Positions 24,538-37,047 of a stretch of 64,000 bases of DNA are shown in pieces. A model generated the notes under the pieces. That model ran no database searches and was not told the DNA's origin. It worked only from the letters and a program-made list of their open reading frames with translations. Origin of the DNA: Cercophora sp. LCS_1 (taxonomy: Eukaryota > Ascomycota > Sordariomycetes > Sordariales > Lasiosphaeriaceae); contig JAPZLL010000051.1 of NCBI GenBank assembly GCA_036250225.1, positions 1 to 64,000 on the forward strand, read 5' to 3'. Both the position numbers and the translations under genes were made by a program. Numbering within the stretch: position 1 is the stretch's first letter; the number at the start of each line of letters is the position of its first letter.

Positions 24538-26571
24538 ATGGCGGATATGGAGTATCTGGACCTCTACCAGCAGTCATACGACAACAGCAACATGCAACCA
24601 ACCTTCCAAGATCAAACCCATCACGGGCAGGAACAAGTCCAACAGCAATATCCGCTGTGGAGCCATCACCTAGTCGCCCTCTACCAGCAACAACAACAAC
24701 AGCGCGCGGCCATGATGCTTGGCCAAGCCAGCCTGCAAACCTCGAAACAGACGGAGCCCAAGCCGAGGCTCGCAAAGGACGAGGTTGAGTTGCTGGAAGG
24801 AGAGTTCGCCAAGAACCCAAAGCCCAACAGCAGCACCAAGCGCGAGCTTGCTGAGCAGATGGGCGTTGAAGTAGCTCGGATAAATGTTGGTTCACGGTAA
24901 CCTCTACTAAACGGCTGTTGTGTGCTAACAAGCTTCATGTAGAACTGGTTTCAGAACCGGCGAGCCAAGGAGAAGCAAATGAAGAAGACAGCCGAGTTTG
25001 AGGCCCAGCAGGCCCGGCAAAGGTCAAACTCCGAGTCAAAGTCGGGTGACGAAGAGGATCAGGGGACCGCAGCCGAGTTCTACGGATTGAGTAAACACCG
25101 CCAGCGACTCCGGCTATCGACCGCCGCCTTCGGGGAACCTGACAGTGCCAACGACGACAGCGACACGCCTGAAACTGAAACCGAAGTAGAGCAGCGTCAG
25201 CAAACAGCGCACACTCAACAAGTTGGCGAATCTCTAGACTCTGACAGGGAGTGTCTCGTACATATCAAGTATGAACACAACGTCCCGATGCTTCACCACC
25301 CACATCCGCATGGGCTACCCAACTTTGGACCATCATCTGTGGCCTTGTCCGACTCCTTTAGTCCCGTCCAGAACCACGCCTCCTTTCACCCTCCTACCAC
25401 GTACGCGATGGGCCTGACCGGGCAGCACCTGGTTTTTGATGGCCTTCCTGCTGCAGATTTCAGCAGCCTGGCCCCACACAGCGGCATTCTCCCAGAGAGC
25501 AGCCCTTTGGATACCGCCACCAACGGCAACTACTTTGCTGTCCCTCCCCTCCCCCAGTTCCCATCACAGCTGATCACTGAGCCCCTGTCGGGTGTTGTCG
25601 ATAACGGAGGCACGGTCCAAGGTGACTCGATGGAGCCTATGGCACAGTGTGACAGCCTATCGCCTCGCTCAATGGCGACGGCTTCCCCAACGCCGCCCGA
25701 CATGCGGTTTAAATCCCCTCCACCGCCCGCCGACATTGCCGGCCGAAGGAACTTGCGACGACCTGCGCCTTTGGGCATCTCTGCACTTCGAGGCGTACCC
25801 CATGGCTCTGGTCCCAAGACCGGTGTTGATGCGCCACGCCGTCCCGAAACTGCGAGCTCGATGCGGCGCATCTCTTCAGCCACGGGTGGTCTCTCGGGGC
25901 GTGTTCAGAAACCCTTCAGCAATTCTGGCGGTCCCCGGTCTCCGTTTTTGATGGATCGAAACAAAGAAGCACTCTTCCAGAGCCTCCAGCCTCTACAATC
26001 CCCCATCATGAGCTCGGTTCAGAACCCCATTTCTCCCGAGACGCCTGAGGGTATGAATACGCAAGCTTTGCGTGAAGACACAGTGTCTACCGCAGTTTCA
26101 GACGACGAACATGGCTATACTTTCGGTTCCCTCGGCGCAGTTGGCAGTTTCCCTGCGTACAATGTTGATCAGAGCATCAAAACGCCCCCAGATACCCCAG
26201 GCCTGGCTGGCCACTTCCCGGAACACTTCTATAGCACTTCGGTGGAACAGGCGTGGAGCTTTATTCCACACGATGAGCCTTTGCCAACACCAAGCCTCTG
26301 CAGTCACGGTGGCTCCGAAATCGAGTTCTCCATGGCGCAACACATGCCTGGTTACGTTGCCAGCCAGCCAGTGACACCTTCGTTTCCTCCCTCGGTCGGC
26401 CCTACGTATGGGGGCTTCTTTGGTGGAAACGTGGCGAACGCCGAGTACAATTTTCCAGACACATACGCTTCAGAGTCCTCCGCTCGATCTTCGCCAGCAG
26501 GCCCGCCAAAGTCGAGACAGTTTCAGTTTGCACAGAACGTGACACCCCAGGACTACAACCCCGAGAAGTAA
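24538..26571 (+). CDS. Homeobox transcription factor (fungal, non-TALE)
   Basis: A nuclear DNA-binding regulator. Two exons, 24538-24885 and 24943-26571, give 658 aa. The start ATG lies in a good context (CACAATGG) and is the first ATG in the presumed leader. A Gln-rich N-terminus is followed by a homeodomain at about residues 75-130: KPRLAKDEVELLEGEF, then KRELAEQMGVEVARIN joined across the intron to NWFQNRRAKEKQ, the recognition helix. The rest is long, disordered and Ser/Pro-rich, with no second domain seen. The intron has a weak donor (GTTGGT), and retention would stop translation four codons later. Fungal relatives include Htf1/Hox2 factors that control conidiation; I infer a possible developmental role from the family and the long upstream region, not from specific residues. 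Confidence 0.85.
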
Positions 26572-28250
26572 ACGATGGTCGAATTCGCCTCGTTATTTTA
26601 CATGAGGTATTCTCTGCATCTGCCTCGCAACAAATATCCCTTTGGGGTAGTGTACCAACAACATTGCATGATACCCACGGTTTAGGGTACTCTCGCACAC
26701 AAAAAAGAAAGAATACAAGCACCTGAACGGCATATTTTTTTTTTGGTTTCCTTGCTTGAGTTTCACGAGCTGCGCATTGGAGTTTCTTGGTCCACGGCAT
26801 ATACACGGAGCTGGGGCCGGAGTGCCGAAGGCGTGGGTCAATAATATAATACGTTTTGGAGGGTGGATCTGATTTTGGGGGCAACTGGTTTTTTTTTCGA
26901 CATTGAATCTCTCAAAGCAAGCGATGGGAGAGATTTGGATACCCCTTACGCGATAGGCGGGATTCTCTGCGCCGTTGGTCGTCCACTGCAGGATTCCCTC
27001 TCATCATCTGATGCGTGTCAGACTTTTATATTTCTTTTGTTGGCGTCTGAAGGAAGAACATAAACGCTATGACGCACAAAACTGGTGTTGGCTTTTTGGG
27101 TCAATTTTCGGCAAAACAGAGCGTTTTGGGGGCGATGGGATTGCTATCTTGTTATACGTACCTGAGCCCGCAGATACACGAAAGGTTTATGACGGGGATA
27201 ACGATGGTGGCGGGTGCTCTGGAAGGCGGTTTAGGCAGGAGAGAGGAGCAGGCATGGACGGCGAGCAAAGGGCAAGGTGACATGCCACGGCGATGCGAAC
27301 AAGCAAAGGCTGCAGCATGTATGGCTGTGCCGGGAGTGGTGATTTAGCAATATTACGTGTCCGAATAGTTAAAAGAGAAGTGCAATCAAAGCAGCAGGTT
27401 TGACGGTTGAACATTGACGTGAGATTAAGGTTGGACGCACGCGTGTGTCGTCAACTGGAGCTCGCAAGTTGTGTCCCGCTGCTTCGGTTCCGCGACGGCG
27501 GTTCGTGTGGCTGCTTAGTCTACTTGGGTACCACTGGCTGTTGTGGGTAATGTCGTGCATTAGCCAGGTTCCTCAAGGCGAGCCGTCGGAGGAATTTATC
27601 GGTGATCGACGGTGCCGTTGCCCTTCCCGGATAAAAATGCTTGTATTCCCACAGCCTTGTGCTTGTGGTAGATTGAATTTGCCCGACGCTTCGGCAAGCG
27701 GGTGACGAGAACGGAGCCCTATCATCCAGTTGCCGGCCCCTGCATTCGTTCAGCCTACCTCCCCAATCGCTTGCTACAAGAAATGTATAAGCCATGGAAG
27801 AGCCTCAGGGCATACCCTTGGAACGGAACTTGAGGCCTCTGGAATATGCCGGAAGGGCTCTGGGGTTGCATTTTTAGGCCTCATCCACCAAGAGATGGTC
27901 TTGACGTCTCGAAACTATGGAGGCGCTGACGCTGCGATGGATTTATAGGTAGTTTTGGTTCTGTAATATGCCTCACTTGATCGCTGTAAATTATATCATA
28001 CCCGGCTAGTGTTGATCCTGTCGAACTTCACAAGATAAAAATGCAGGCATTCCGTTGCGTTGCCCGAATTCAACCCGTGTCAATCGACTCTCGGTGCCCA
28101 GCCGTCTTTGTGCAGCCTTCAACTCTGAAAATATGGACGGGGTATCGTTTGCTAGAGAATGATTGTCGAAAGCCAAACCACCTGCCCATCAAGACCGTGT
28201 GAGATGCCGCCCCGCAAACCTATGAAGTCAAAATACCCTTTCTCACAAAC
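26572..28250. other. Convergent gap between the homeobox gene and SSK2
   Basis: There is no supportable gene in 1.7 kb. Short T-rich runs occur near 26737 and 26889. The interval probably contains the 3' untranslated regions of both facing genes, and its length suggests at least one is long. Confidence 0.5.
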
Positions 28251-31200
28251 CTAATAGAAACCATCACCAACACTGCTGCTCTTACCGCTAGCGAGGGCCG
28301 GCGCCGGGGTGTTGGGCGTGTTCTGGGCCGACGACCCCGTGTCACTACTCGGGGTAGCCGGCTCAACCACCCGATTTCGGATTGTCATGATCCACTCGTG
28401 TTGTAGTAGCTCCACGGCTGTCGCTCGCTTCTTGGACTCCCTAACGAAACAGCGCCTGAGGAAATCGACACCCTGTGGGCTGAGCTGATCTGGGGCCGGG
28501 AGCTGTGGAGGATTGCCCTGGGCAATGTTGTACATGATGGCCCATTCGTTATCGAGATTGGCCCACGGTCGTCGGCCAGTCGCCATCTCAAGAATGACAC
28601 AACCAAGAGACCACACGTCGACGGCTCCCAGGTGACCGGGATTCTCACCTTTGATCACCTCTGGAGACATGTACATCGGCGTGCCGGTCATTGATTTGTT
28701 GGGCTTGGTGCTTGTCAAATCCTGAACGAGGGTCCGACCTTGCCGGGCAATCAACTTGGCGGCGCCGAAGTCAACGTACTTGATGATGCCGTTGTGATCA
28801 AGGAGAATATCTGTAGTCTGTGAGCAAAGGTGACAACGGTGGAGGTGCGGGCTCGTGTCGACTTACTCTCTGGCTTGATGTCGCGATGGGCGATCCTCAG
28901 TTCGTGTAGGTAGGCGAGGCCCTCGAGTAGTTGGAGGGCATAGACCATGATGACTTGCTCGTCTTCAATGCGACCATGCTCGAGAAGACTGGCCAATGAT
29001 CCCCCAGAGCAGAACTCCATGAACATGTAAACGCGGTCTCGATGAACTTCGATGCCGTAGTATGTTACGACGTTTGGGTGGTCCACCGTCTCTAAAACAC
29101 GCATCTCGTCGCGGATCTGACCAGCAATGTTGGGAATGAGCTTGGGGTCCTGCAAACGGATCTCCTTGACGGCCATGAGCTGGCCGGTGTCGAGGTTCAT
29201 AGCCGCATAGACATTGCCAAACGTGCCACCTCCGACAAAGTGGCCCTGCTGCCATCTCATTGTGAAGTTTGTAGCCGTCGAAGATAGCCATGCAAGCGAG
29301 CGATCTACTTCGTTCGAGGCTTCCAGTACTCTGCCCATTGCCGAGCGTTCGACGAGAATCTCCTTTCTATACTCGTCCACCTTGGCGAGCTCATCAAGAC
29401 GATGGTCCTGAACATATCTCGCTGCTGCTTCGTCATCCATGACCTGCCCCTTATTAAGTCGCTTCAGCTGGTTCATCAATGCCTCCATCCGCTGCTTCTC
29501 CGCCTGGGCAGCCACGGTTGATCTGGCGCCCATGATATCAAAATGTGAGATCAAGAGCGCCATGCACCCTGCAACCTTTGCCCGGAGCTTGGCGTATTCG
29601 TCGTCGCCAAGACCTAAGATGTGTCTTCCTCGTGTCATTCCCATGGCAAACTCTAACGCCTGGACGGTCCAGCGGAACGTTTTGCGGTCCGATGGGATGC
29701 AGTCATCGCAGATAAAGTCCACCCAGTCCAACGCGAGTTTGGTCAGTTTTAGGTTGTTCATTGATCGCCGGTTATTATCCATGTAGAGCAGAGAGCGTTG
29801 ACCGAACTCGGTGGCAAAAATGAAGCAGGTTTGGATGAGCTCCTGGCAGTTGAGCCCGCGGGTTTGACGGCGGATTGTTTCCACACTGTCCATAAAGGCA
29901 TTCGATAGCTTGAACGCGACTTTGCGGATTTCCATTAGTCTGAAATTGACCTTTGGGAGGTTGGATCTCTGCTCGACAACAAGGTCTATCTGCATTTCGA
30001 CAGCATCAAGAAAGGCCTTCCGCGCATTGATCAAGCGAGCCTGCGAGCCGCCTGCGATGAGCCTCATGTGGCCCAACTTGACATCCAGAGGTTCGTCTCG
30101 CACGGACAAATTGATCTTTCTCCCAAACCAATGAGGCGGGTCCTCGGCTCGAATGAGCAGAAGGTAGGGGTCTGAGGGGTCCTCGATGGGGTTGTCGTAG
30201 GAAAACGTCCCCATCAGGAGCTGGATCTCGTCCGGGCGATCGAGAAGCAACGGCGAGGCAACAATTATGATGTCACGATGCTCTGGACTATCCGAGATGA
30301 CTTGAAAGTGCCCTGAATCGATTAGACGGTCGTAGAGCTCTTGCATCTTGTCCGGGCGCAGTGCGATTGTGAAGTCGCATGTGTTCTCGTAGTTTTCGCT
30401 CAACATCCTGGAGAATCGTTGCAACATCCTCTGTCGCACCCGGACTGAGTCGAGGATCTGCTTGTACCGCTTGGTCATCTCTGACACGCTCTCCTTTGGT
30501 CTCCTCTGCAGCTCTTTCTCAAAAGTCTGGTTCAACCGATTCCAGGCCTTGTAGGTCAAAGAGCTGAACTGTTCGGCGACCTCGACATCGCCGTGGGACA
30601 GGTAGCCGCCAACCTCGTTTCCGAAGCCCCATTCCTGAAACAGCAGTTCGGCCTCCTTGAATGTGTTTTTGTTGCCACTTAGCTTCCAGTTCAGCATCTT
30701 GAAGTAGTATTTGAGCGCTTCCAAAATCACGCGGTCAAAGTCTTCATCGATACAGGGAGGCAAATCCCAGCGCGGTTCCGGTTGGGCTATTGTCATGTAC
30801 TCCGCCTTGATCTTGATAGCCAACTTTAGGAGAACCTGAAACTGGGAGATCATCTGGTCTTGCATCAGGGGGTTCTGCTGGGCCGAATCTTTCATCTTCT
30901 TCGCGTACGCCAAGCGCACTTTGATGATCTCCTCGATAAGCCGGGATGGGAAGCTGATGAGGGTGAGCAGTTCCTCAATATAGGGAGGAAGGTGGCGCTT
31001 CTGGAAGGCTTCCGCGTTCCGAATAAGGGTATCCTTGGCCTTGTGGATGACCGTCGATATGCTATCTAGCATGCTCTTCTTTCGCAAGCTCGTCTTGTCC
31101 TGCCCCGAATCTTCGTGCAGCGACTTGAGCCCTTCTTCTTTCATCAGACGGTCGAGGAAAGAGGAGTCATCTGTGAGGCCATTGCCACTCGGCGATCTCT

Positions 31201-32395
31201 CTTTAGACCGCTGGAAGTCCAAGGCGTCATTCCCAACCCACTTTTTCAAGATGGATAGTTCCGTGTTGATCATCTCGTTCACGTTGTACCATGATATCAC
31301 AGCCTCGCACGTCTCTTGATATGCGACATATGTGGCTGGCTTGAGTGATGCGATTAGAGCCGTGCTAGAAGGGTAGAGGCTCTCAATTTTCTCGATCTGG
31401 GCAACCACGTCGCGCACCTGGCCGATTGGGGGCTTGCCGGTTTCGCTCTCGCCGGCAATGGAGAAGTTGATAATGTCGTTGATGGAGCGGTCTGCAGCGG
31501 CACGCGCCTCTTCAATGATCCTCCGTTGCACTGGTAGGTGTCTTCCACATACCCGGGAGCGGACGCCGAGCCACAGTTCTGCTTTGTGAGCCGTCTTGCC
31601 CGCCTCGTCATCGGCTGACCCGATGAGGCGCTTCTTTTCCTGTCGAACCACATCACCGGTAAGCACGGCCTCAAGCATTCCGTGCCACTCCAGCCTTTCA
31701 CGATTCTGAACATCCCTAAGGTCTTCCTCTGATATCTGGCTTTCCTCGTTATTGACAAACATGATATGTGCATCCTCGTAGCTGTCAAATGGGCCCTCAG
31801 ACGACGGAGTCTCGCCCTCCGAGTCCGAGTCATACTGACCCCCGTACGTGTCGAAGTAGTCATCGTTGTAATCTTGTTGACGTAACCTCCGCACATACTC
31901 CCTTTCTTGGGCCCGGAAGGTTGACGTCCCAATGGGACGCGGCCTGGACCCATCGCGGGCATGGGGGCCACCGCCCATATACGACGAAGGCCCTGATGGC
32001 TGGCCAGGTCTGCGTTGTGTGTAGGGCTGATATGTATTCGAGGGTGTTCTGGCGGGGGCTGTAGGACGCTGGGGTCGGGGGGCGCCATTCGAGTACGAAG
32101 TGGAATCGGGGAGAGCGCGTTGGCGGCTGGCGGAGCCATTTCCAAGCGCAATGCCTGAGAGTGAATGAGGTCCTGTGTCCGGATAACGGCTTAAACCACC
32201 AAGTTCTCCCAGCTCATCATCTAGCTCTGGAGCTTGGGGGCCATGCAAGTCGCCAGAAGAAGCTGAGTTGTCGGAGCCACTTGCCACCATCGCTGCGCTG
32301 TGCCCATTTTTTAACTTCTCAGATCGCCCGGAGAGCACTAGCTCGTCGCTATCCTGTGAAAACCGCACTATTCTCGGAGATGTCTCGCTTGCCAT
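28251..32395 (-). CDS. SSK2: MAP kinase kinase kinase of the Ssk2/Ssk22 type (HOG osmostress pathway)
   Basis: The MAPKKK that passes the signal from the two-component phosphorelay to the Pbs2-type MAPKK and Hog1-type MAPK (OS-4 in Neurospora). Two exons, 32395-28867 and 28810-28251, give 1362 aa, normal for the family. The frame is open upstream to 32503 but without an ATG; MASETSPRIVRFSQDSDELV begins in a good context at 32395. The long N-terminal half matches the Ssk2 regulatory region. The C-terminal kinase domain (about 1054-1330) has the glycine loop GGGTFGNVYA, VAIK-type Lys in MAVKEI, HRDIKPEN (formed across the intron), DFGAAK, an activation segment with GTPMYMSPEVI, and GAVDVWSLGCVI. 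All catalytic residues are present. It shares a 1.4 kb divergent region with SLD3. Confidence 0.95.
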
Positions 32396-33841
32396 TGTGG
32401 GAGACGAGACACAGCACGATGCCGTCGTCGGGGAGGAGATCGGGCGAGGGGGAAACAATCGACGCGGATCACTGATCGATATCGTGAAGTTTGAGTATTT
32501 CAAGGTCGCAATCTCGCAGCTGCGCCGACGGGAAAGCGGCAGTCAAGTCGCCCAGCTACCTGTCACGATGACAGTTCGATTCGGCCATTGGGGTTGGAAA
32601 AGAGGCGACTGCACTCTGCTGGGAGGTGGGCTGTATACCACGAAGATGTGCTAGAGCTGTTGACCAGTTGGCTAGAGGTGGCTTCGACAGTGATGTGGAA
32701 GTCGAAGACAGGCGGGTTATGTTTGGCGTGTTGCGTAGTGGCAAACGACAACCTTGAGCGGGCTTGGTGAAGCTTCGAATCTTGTCGCGCGCGATTGGCT
32801 GCCAAGCAGGTTGGCGGGGAGCCAGGGGGGCCGAAACAGCAACTCCCTTTGTCGCAATCAATTGCTTTGGCTACAGCGACAGACGATATCGTGGTGTTGG
32901 AAGATGAAGCACAATCTGCCCGATGACTGTTTAGGCAAATGTGAGAGATAAGTTAGAGTCTGTTAAGGTGTCCGCGATCTCGCAAGAGTAGGCGGATCGG
33001 TCAAGCCCCATCGATCGGGGCACCAGCCCGTCATCGAGACGTTGCCAAGCCAGACAACCCATTGTTTCGCCAAACACAGGATGTGCTTGGTGCAGTTGCA
33101 TCTCCTCCGTGATTGACTAACCAGACCTGGTTGTTACTATCTACATGGATCTTGTGGATTCTCGTGATGTGCATTTCAAATGCCATGTGGTGCGGGGAAG
33201 AACGGTCCATAAAATAATCCCCTACGGATTAATAACAACAAAAAGCAAACCATGAAAGGAAAACCAAACTAGAGTCAAGGTATCTTCTCTCGAAGGGGCA
33301 GCTACAGAAAGTGTGAGGAGGAAATAGATATAATATAAAAGTCTAAGGTCATTCAAAGGACCCTAAATCTTATGAAAAACAAGCTGGAAAAAAAAAAAAA
33401 AAAAAAAAAAAAAAGCTGGATGTTGGCTGGGCTCACTTGAAACGTCGTCGACAGGGCCTCAAAGACATACCGCTCTATTATTTGTATTCACGGTATTGTA
33501 TCCGTATCAACTTGTGAGACTTGATCACAAGCGCGGCAAGAACTAGTGGAGACTCTGGGCTGTGGGGGTGGCTGCAACATGGAAGGCTGCGCCATTGGAA
33601 GGACCTGGTCTGAGCTGGTCCCAGATCAAAACGCGTCAATCCCACTTCGGACGCGTGACGCCAGTGCGGGACAAGGCCACTAAATTCCTGGGCACAACCC
33701 ACGGCCGTCAACTTTCTCAAGTCCTCAACCTCGCGACCCTCACGACCCGGCCTATGACGAAACCTCGGAATGCATTTTGTTTGTTCTGCTCTCCAATAGC
33801 TTGCATGGTACATTCATGGAAAACCCTTACAGTGTATCAAT
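32396..33841. promoter_or_regulatory. Shared divergent upstream region of SSK2 and SLD3
   Basis: A 1.4 kb interval between two divergent start codons, with no supportable gene inside. It holds an A27 tract at 33388-33414. Poly(dA:dT) tracts are known to disfavour nucleosomes in fungal promoters, so this one may matter for SLD3, but that is inference. The area at about 33200-33360 is AT-rich. Confidence 0.5.
33388..33414. repeat. A27 homopolymer flanked by a short direct repeat
   Basis: Twenty-seven A residues. The sequence AAGCTGG lies directly before the tract (33381-33387) and again at its end (the last A residues plus GCTGG). The arrangement resembles a target-site duplication around a bare poly(A) tail, but slippage within an existing repeat would look the same. 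Confidence 0.9.
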
Positions 33842-36770
33842 ATGTCCTCAACAGCACGACCAAGCTCCGCCGTATCGCGTCCAAGTTCAGCCAGAAGCTC
33901 CCACATCGACTATGGTACTCTGGCGCTTGCCCAGCCAGCTTTCTTCAATAAGTCAGCTGCCGCGACACAATTACCCGAATTCAGGAAGCGCAAAAGGGAG
34001 GATGGGGACCTTGATCTTGTCCCTGCCGACCACCTCTTGAAAGCACCGGTTGTCCTCAAGGTATGGTTGTCCTGCTGGCTTGCATTCTGATTGAGGAAGA
34101 CTGACACTCTTGCGCATAGCAACATCCCGCAAAGCTCACAGCAAAACCCCATATTCTCCACCCTCTCATGCTTCTCCCCAGGGAACATCTCCCACTTTCT
34201 ACCCTCGATCTTGCTCAACCACATGGAGACCTCCCCGCTTCGCGCTTTTTCGAATCCAAGATCAAAATCTTGGACCTTGAGGGTCGATTAGGATCCAACG
34301 TGCTCTTGGGTCGTTCTGAAACCACAAGGGTCATCTATGCAATTGAACGGGACACGACAGGTCTCTACGCGCTCTGCAAACTCGGGTCTTGGGTTGACGT
34401 GGAGGAACTTTCCCAGAAGGCAACAGTAGTATGCGGTCCGCGCTTACGGAGCTGCAAGCCGGTCAAGGCCGAAAGTGGCATTGCACCACCTACGATCACG
34501 CCCCAGATGCACAAAGAGAACAAGAGGAGGAGATTAGCCATTGAGGAGATACAGTCTATAGTTCAGAAGCGCTCTCTCGCCGAGAAGGACTCTCAAAGCC
34601 GGCCGCCCACCCCTGGTGCACACCAACCAATTTCCGAAAAAACCAGCGATCGGGAAGAACAGCCGACAAGGGGACTGTCGGTTGCGCCGACGAGTGATCA
34701 GAAGACTGCTCTTGATCCTACCTACTCCACGAACGGGGACCAAGTAGACACGGCCGAGGCTTTTGCGCAGCCTTCGTCTGACAAGATATTCCAAAATATC
34801 AGGTCTCAGTATTTTGAGGCTCTCTATCATTCTATGGTGAGAATGAAGCAATCTGTCTCTCGGTATCTATGCTGACTTGGTAGGGATCGCTGGCGTATTT
34901 TGCGAAAGGTCCGTTGTCAAAAGCCCGAGCTGCGTTTCATTTGGATTATGATTCCAACCTCGAGATGGGCGATTTGATCGATTTTTTGCGAAGTCTCGTT
35001 ATGACGACGATTCTCATTGATAGGAAGTATCGGGAGACCGTTCCCGACATCATTGATAAAGCTAGTGCCCACGATGATTCCGATCACGATTCATCGAAGC
35101 CAAAGAAAAGGAAATCCAAGAAACCGAAGCTGGGAAAGGATGGCTTGTACCCTTGTGAGGACGAACATGTTAGGCGGTGGTGGGCGGCAAACAAGCCAGC
35201 GGCAGTTGGAGATGACGAAACAACCATCACTACCAGCGAGAGAAGGTACCACATCTCATGTCTAAGGAGGAGGGAGACACAGCTGCAAATAATACTGATC
35301 CTCGAGATCCTGGCCCTGCAACCCCTGAGACGAGTCGCAGAGGCCGCCGAAGAAAGCCAGCTGCCTGGTATGGAGTCGCAACCCGCTTCTCGAGATCCGA
35401 GTCAAGAACCGGCACCCAAGAGGAGGAACAGGACTAACCTCTCGACGCTTCTCGACGTCCATGTGGACCGACTTTGCATCTGGCAATCAACAATGACGGA
35501 TGAGACCAGGGCGCTGGCAGAATCGCAAGTGCTTCCAAACGGAGAGCACGATCAAAAATCAGAGAGATCAAACGATGATCTCTTGAGAGATTTCTGCGTC
35601 GATATCATCATTCCGTTCTTCTCAGCCCGGCTTCCGGAACTTTGCGACTCCATAAACCGCAAGCTGGGCGGGCCTGTGGTTCAGTCTACACCGAAGCAGA
35701 AGAGCGCGAAGGTTTTGGTCCCTTCAAAATCCAAGCCTGGCGCTCCAGCAAAGCGGCCAGCATCACTGAAGAAGGATAAAGAGAGAACACTCGAGCGTGT
35801 ACTGTCAAAGGAGAGGATGAGGCGGAGTGTCTCACGAGGACCTTCGACGGCCCTCGCTCTGATGCGGTCCGCAAGCGTCACGCATATTCCAGGACTGAAA
35901 AGAGAAGGTAGCGAACCCCTCATGTCGATGATTCCGAAGAGAGAGACATCATCGCTCAAAGAGAAGCCTAGCAATTTGGCTTCACGAAACGCGGCTTTTG
36001 GCATTGGAGAGGATGCCAGGGCGAAAAAGAAAGCCTTGGTTGAAGCTGAGCTCAAAGATGCTATCTCGGCGCTTAAGAAGCCAAACCGGGCGCTGGCCGT
36101 CAAGGAGTTGGTTGAAGCAGCCGAGAAGCGGGTATCTACGCTGACACAGCCGCCCAAAAAGCTCAAGAAGCAAAGCCGAGTGTCTGCCGTCCAAGTTAAA
36201 GCAACCCCAGCAAACAACCGGTTCAAAGATGTACTCGCAGCGGACTCAACTCATTCGGGCGCGCACCTGCTAGATGCTGTCCCCTCCAGTGCGTCTGTGA
36301 TCCCTTCTTCCACGATGCCTCGCAGATTCGCCAACATGGTGGGCGCGGCTCGTTCGGCTCCAATGGACAGCATCCAAGCAACTCCGGCACGGGTATCGGG
36401 GACCTCCTCGACTATCCCACGGCCCGCATCGGGAGTGGGGGTTGATCTACCGTCATCTCCCGTGATGACCAGAAAGGCAGCCCCGCCGTTTAGGAGCCAA
36501 CCCCCCGCGCCCTCAGGCCGACAGGGTGGGAAGGACCAGGTGGACTTGCCATCATCACCTGGACTTGCCGCCCTTTTCGAAACGCCGACCAACCCTAGGT
36601 CGAATAAACAAGCAATCGTGAACGATACCCCTATAAAGGCGCGACTCTTCGGCGCAAACGCAGCAGTTAATCTCGAGCAGGACGAGAACAAGGAGGGTGG
36701 TGGGGTGGCAAAGGGTCTGAGCATTTACGAGCGATTGGGATGGGATACGACCGATCTTGACGTTATTTGA
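33842..36770 (+). CDS. SLD3: DNA replication initiation factor Sld3
   Basis: An essential origin-firing factor that recruits Cdc45 and, when phosphorylated by CDK, binds the Dpb11 scaffold. Three exons, 33842-34060, 34120-34836 and 34884-36770, give 940 aa, with all junctions in phase. The central Sld3/Treslin-type domain is recognisable from DKIFQNIRSQYFEALYHSM through GDLIDFLRSLVMTTILIDRKYRE, YPCEDEHVRRWW, RRRETQLQIILILEILALQ and the segment around LLRDFCVDIIIPFFSARLPE. The C-terminal part is basic and disordered, with several Ser-Pro/Thr-Pro sites, including two copies of VDLPSSP (about residues 832 and 865) and NDTPIKARLF near 893. These are candidate CDK targets. It converges on TRS65, with 277 bp between the stops. 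Confidence 0.9.
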
Positions 36771-37047
36771 TGAACTGTCACGACATAGAATACATTGTTC
36801 ATGGTTTTACGGAATAGCGCATGGCATATGAGTAGGTTTTAATGCATAGCATAGGGATGGCGTTAGTTCGAGGGCACATGGGTCCAGGGCAAGGGGAACA
36901 GACGACATCATCACCATCACCATCGGGTGGATAGTCCATGAAGCATTGCCTGTATAATACAGTAGACGCTCGGCTCCAAGGATTGACTTGAATTGTATTT
37001 TCTCCCGTAATAACGGATGCCTCTTGCTATAGGTTACGATGTACTCG

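Noticed and set aside
31354..32151. 265-codon frame overlapping SSK2 on the same strand
   Set aside because: A shadow frame inside the well-supported SSK2 exon; composition is rich in Arg, Pro and Thr without motifs.
32396..32503. N-terminal extension of SSK2
   Set aside because: The open frame continues upstream to 32503, but has no ATG there; the ATG at 32395 has a good context and is followed by a natural-looking N-terminus.
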